This document shows positions 6,664 through 6,891 of a DNA stretch of 6,891 nt, in pieces. Under the pieces are notes generated by a model that saw only the letters and a list, made by a program, of their open reading frames with translations, ran no database searches and was not told where the DNA came from. Origin of the DNA: Noviherbaspirillum sp. (GTDB lineage: Bacteria; Pseudomonadota; Gammaproteobacteria; Burkholderiales; Burkholderiaceae). Position 1 is the stretch's first letter, and every line of letters begins with the position of its first letter. The stretch is taken from contig JAQGLQ010000340.1 in assembly GCA_028292785.1 (NCBI GenBank), forward strand, positions 1-6,891, read 5' to 3'. A program made the translations under genes and the position numbers.

Positions 6664-6891
6664 TGTTATTGTCCGTAAATACTTATCAACGTGTTACGTG
6701 CAGGATTCCACGACTGAACGGTCAATGCTGTGTGAAATGAGCAATCCCTTGACCGCGATATGGTATCAAGCGCATGTGTCGCATTTTGCACCGAATCGTA
6801 GACCATGGGAAAAATTCCGAGTTCGTTCGGTTCGCCACATTTCATGTGCGGCCTGTCCGGCCGACGGTGGGCAGGGCTGCTAGCCGGGGAC
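6664..6891. other. dadA upstream region, no recognised gene
   Basis: This stretch should hold the dadA promoter, but I could not identify convincing -35/-10 elements. It contains a spaced pair of ACGTG boxes (6689-6693 and 6696-6700), a CACAT/ATGTG inverted repeat (6836-6848) and a CGGCC/GGCCG hairpin (about 6850-6864). Two open frames are noted but not called. One on the minus strand runs from the window edge to a TAA at 6666. The other, on the plus strand, starts at ATG 6805 and remains open for 29 codons to the window end. Neither resembles a known family. Composition looks less GC-rich than the flanking gene. Confidence 0.5.

Noticed and set aside
6836..6864. Adjacent small inverted repeats as a possible operator or terminator
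   Set aside because: Stems of five base pairs without a T-run or a symmetrical operator pattern are expected by chance in GC-rich DNA.
1..6891. CRISPR array, insertion sequence, prophage, defence or toxin-antitoxin system
   Set aside because: No spaced direct repeats, transposase motifs, terminal inverted repeats or phage genes were seen. Apart from the remnant, every sizeable gene belongs to a familiar chromosomal family.

Overview
This looks like an ordinary housekeeping stretch of a moderately GC-rich betaproteobacterial chromosome. Family resemblance of the proteins, the tRNA-Asp-ppiD linkage and the tesA/ybbA divergent pair suggest Burkholderiales, possibly Oxalobacteraceae. That placement is inference from recalled gene order and protein character; no database comparison was possible.

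Layout from left to right: a complete tRNA-Asp(GUC) with encoded CCA and an intrinsic terminator; ppiD (+), an inner-membrane-anchored periplasmic SurA/PpiD-type chaperone with a parvulin domain; a hairpin that can terminate ppiD and the convergent tesA; tesA (-), a secreted GDSL/SGNH esterase-thioesterase; ybbA (+), a LolD/MacB-type ABC ATPase whose ATG overlaps the tesA ATG inside a GCATGC palindrome; nnr (-), a bifunctional NAD(P)H-hydrate epimerase/dehydratase that overlaps the end of ybbA tail to tail by 23 bp; the remains of a FAD-dependent oxidoreductase gene (-); and dadA (-), a D-amino-acid dehydrogenase. The last 228 bp hold the dadA upstream region and no gene I can recognise.

Functionally the window combines envelope protein folding (ppiD), an envelope lipid/ester enzyme with an associated ABC ATPase (tesA/ybbA), nicotinamide cofactor repair (nnr) and D-amino-acid catabolism (dadA). 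The dadA, remnant and nnr reading frames run in the same direction, so the broken gene was probably the middle member of a co-transcribed set.

The most notable observation is the broken gene between dadA and nnr. About 76 codons survive: the extreme N-terminus ([10 protein letters not shown]) and the C-terminal signature ([14 protein letters not shown]) of an L-2-hydroxyglutarate-oxidase-like flavoprotein, with the middle missing and a frame change just after the join. I found no CRISPR array, phage, insertion sequence, toxin-antitoxin, defence locus or evidence of a new system.
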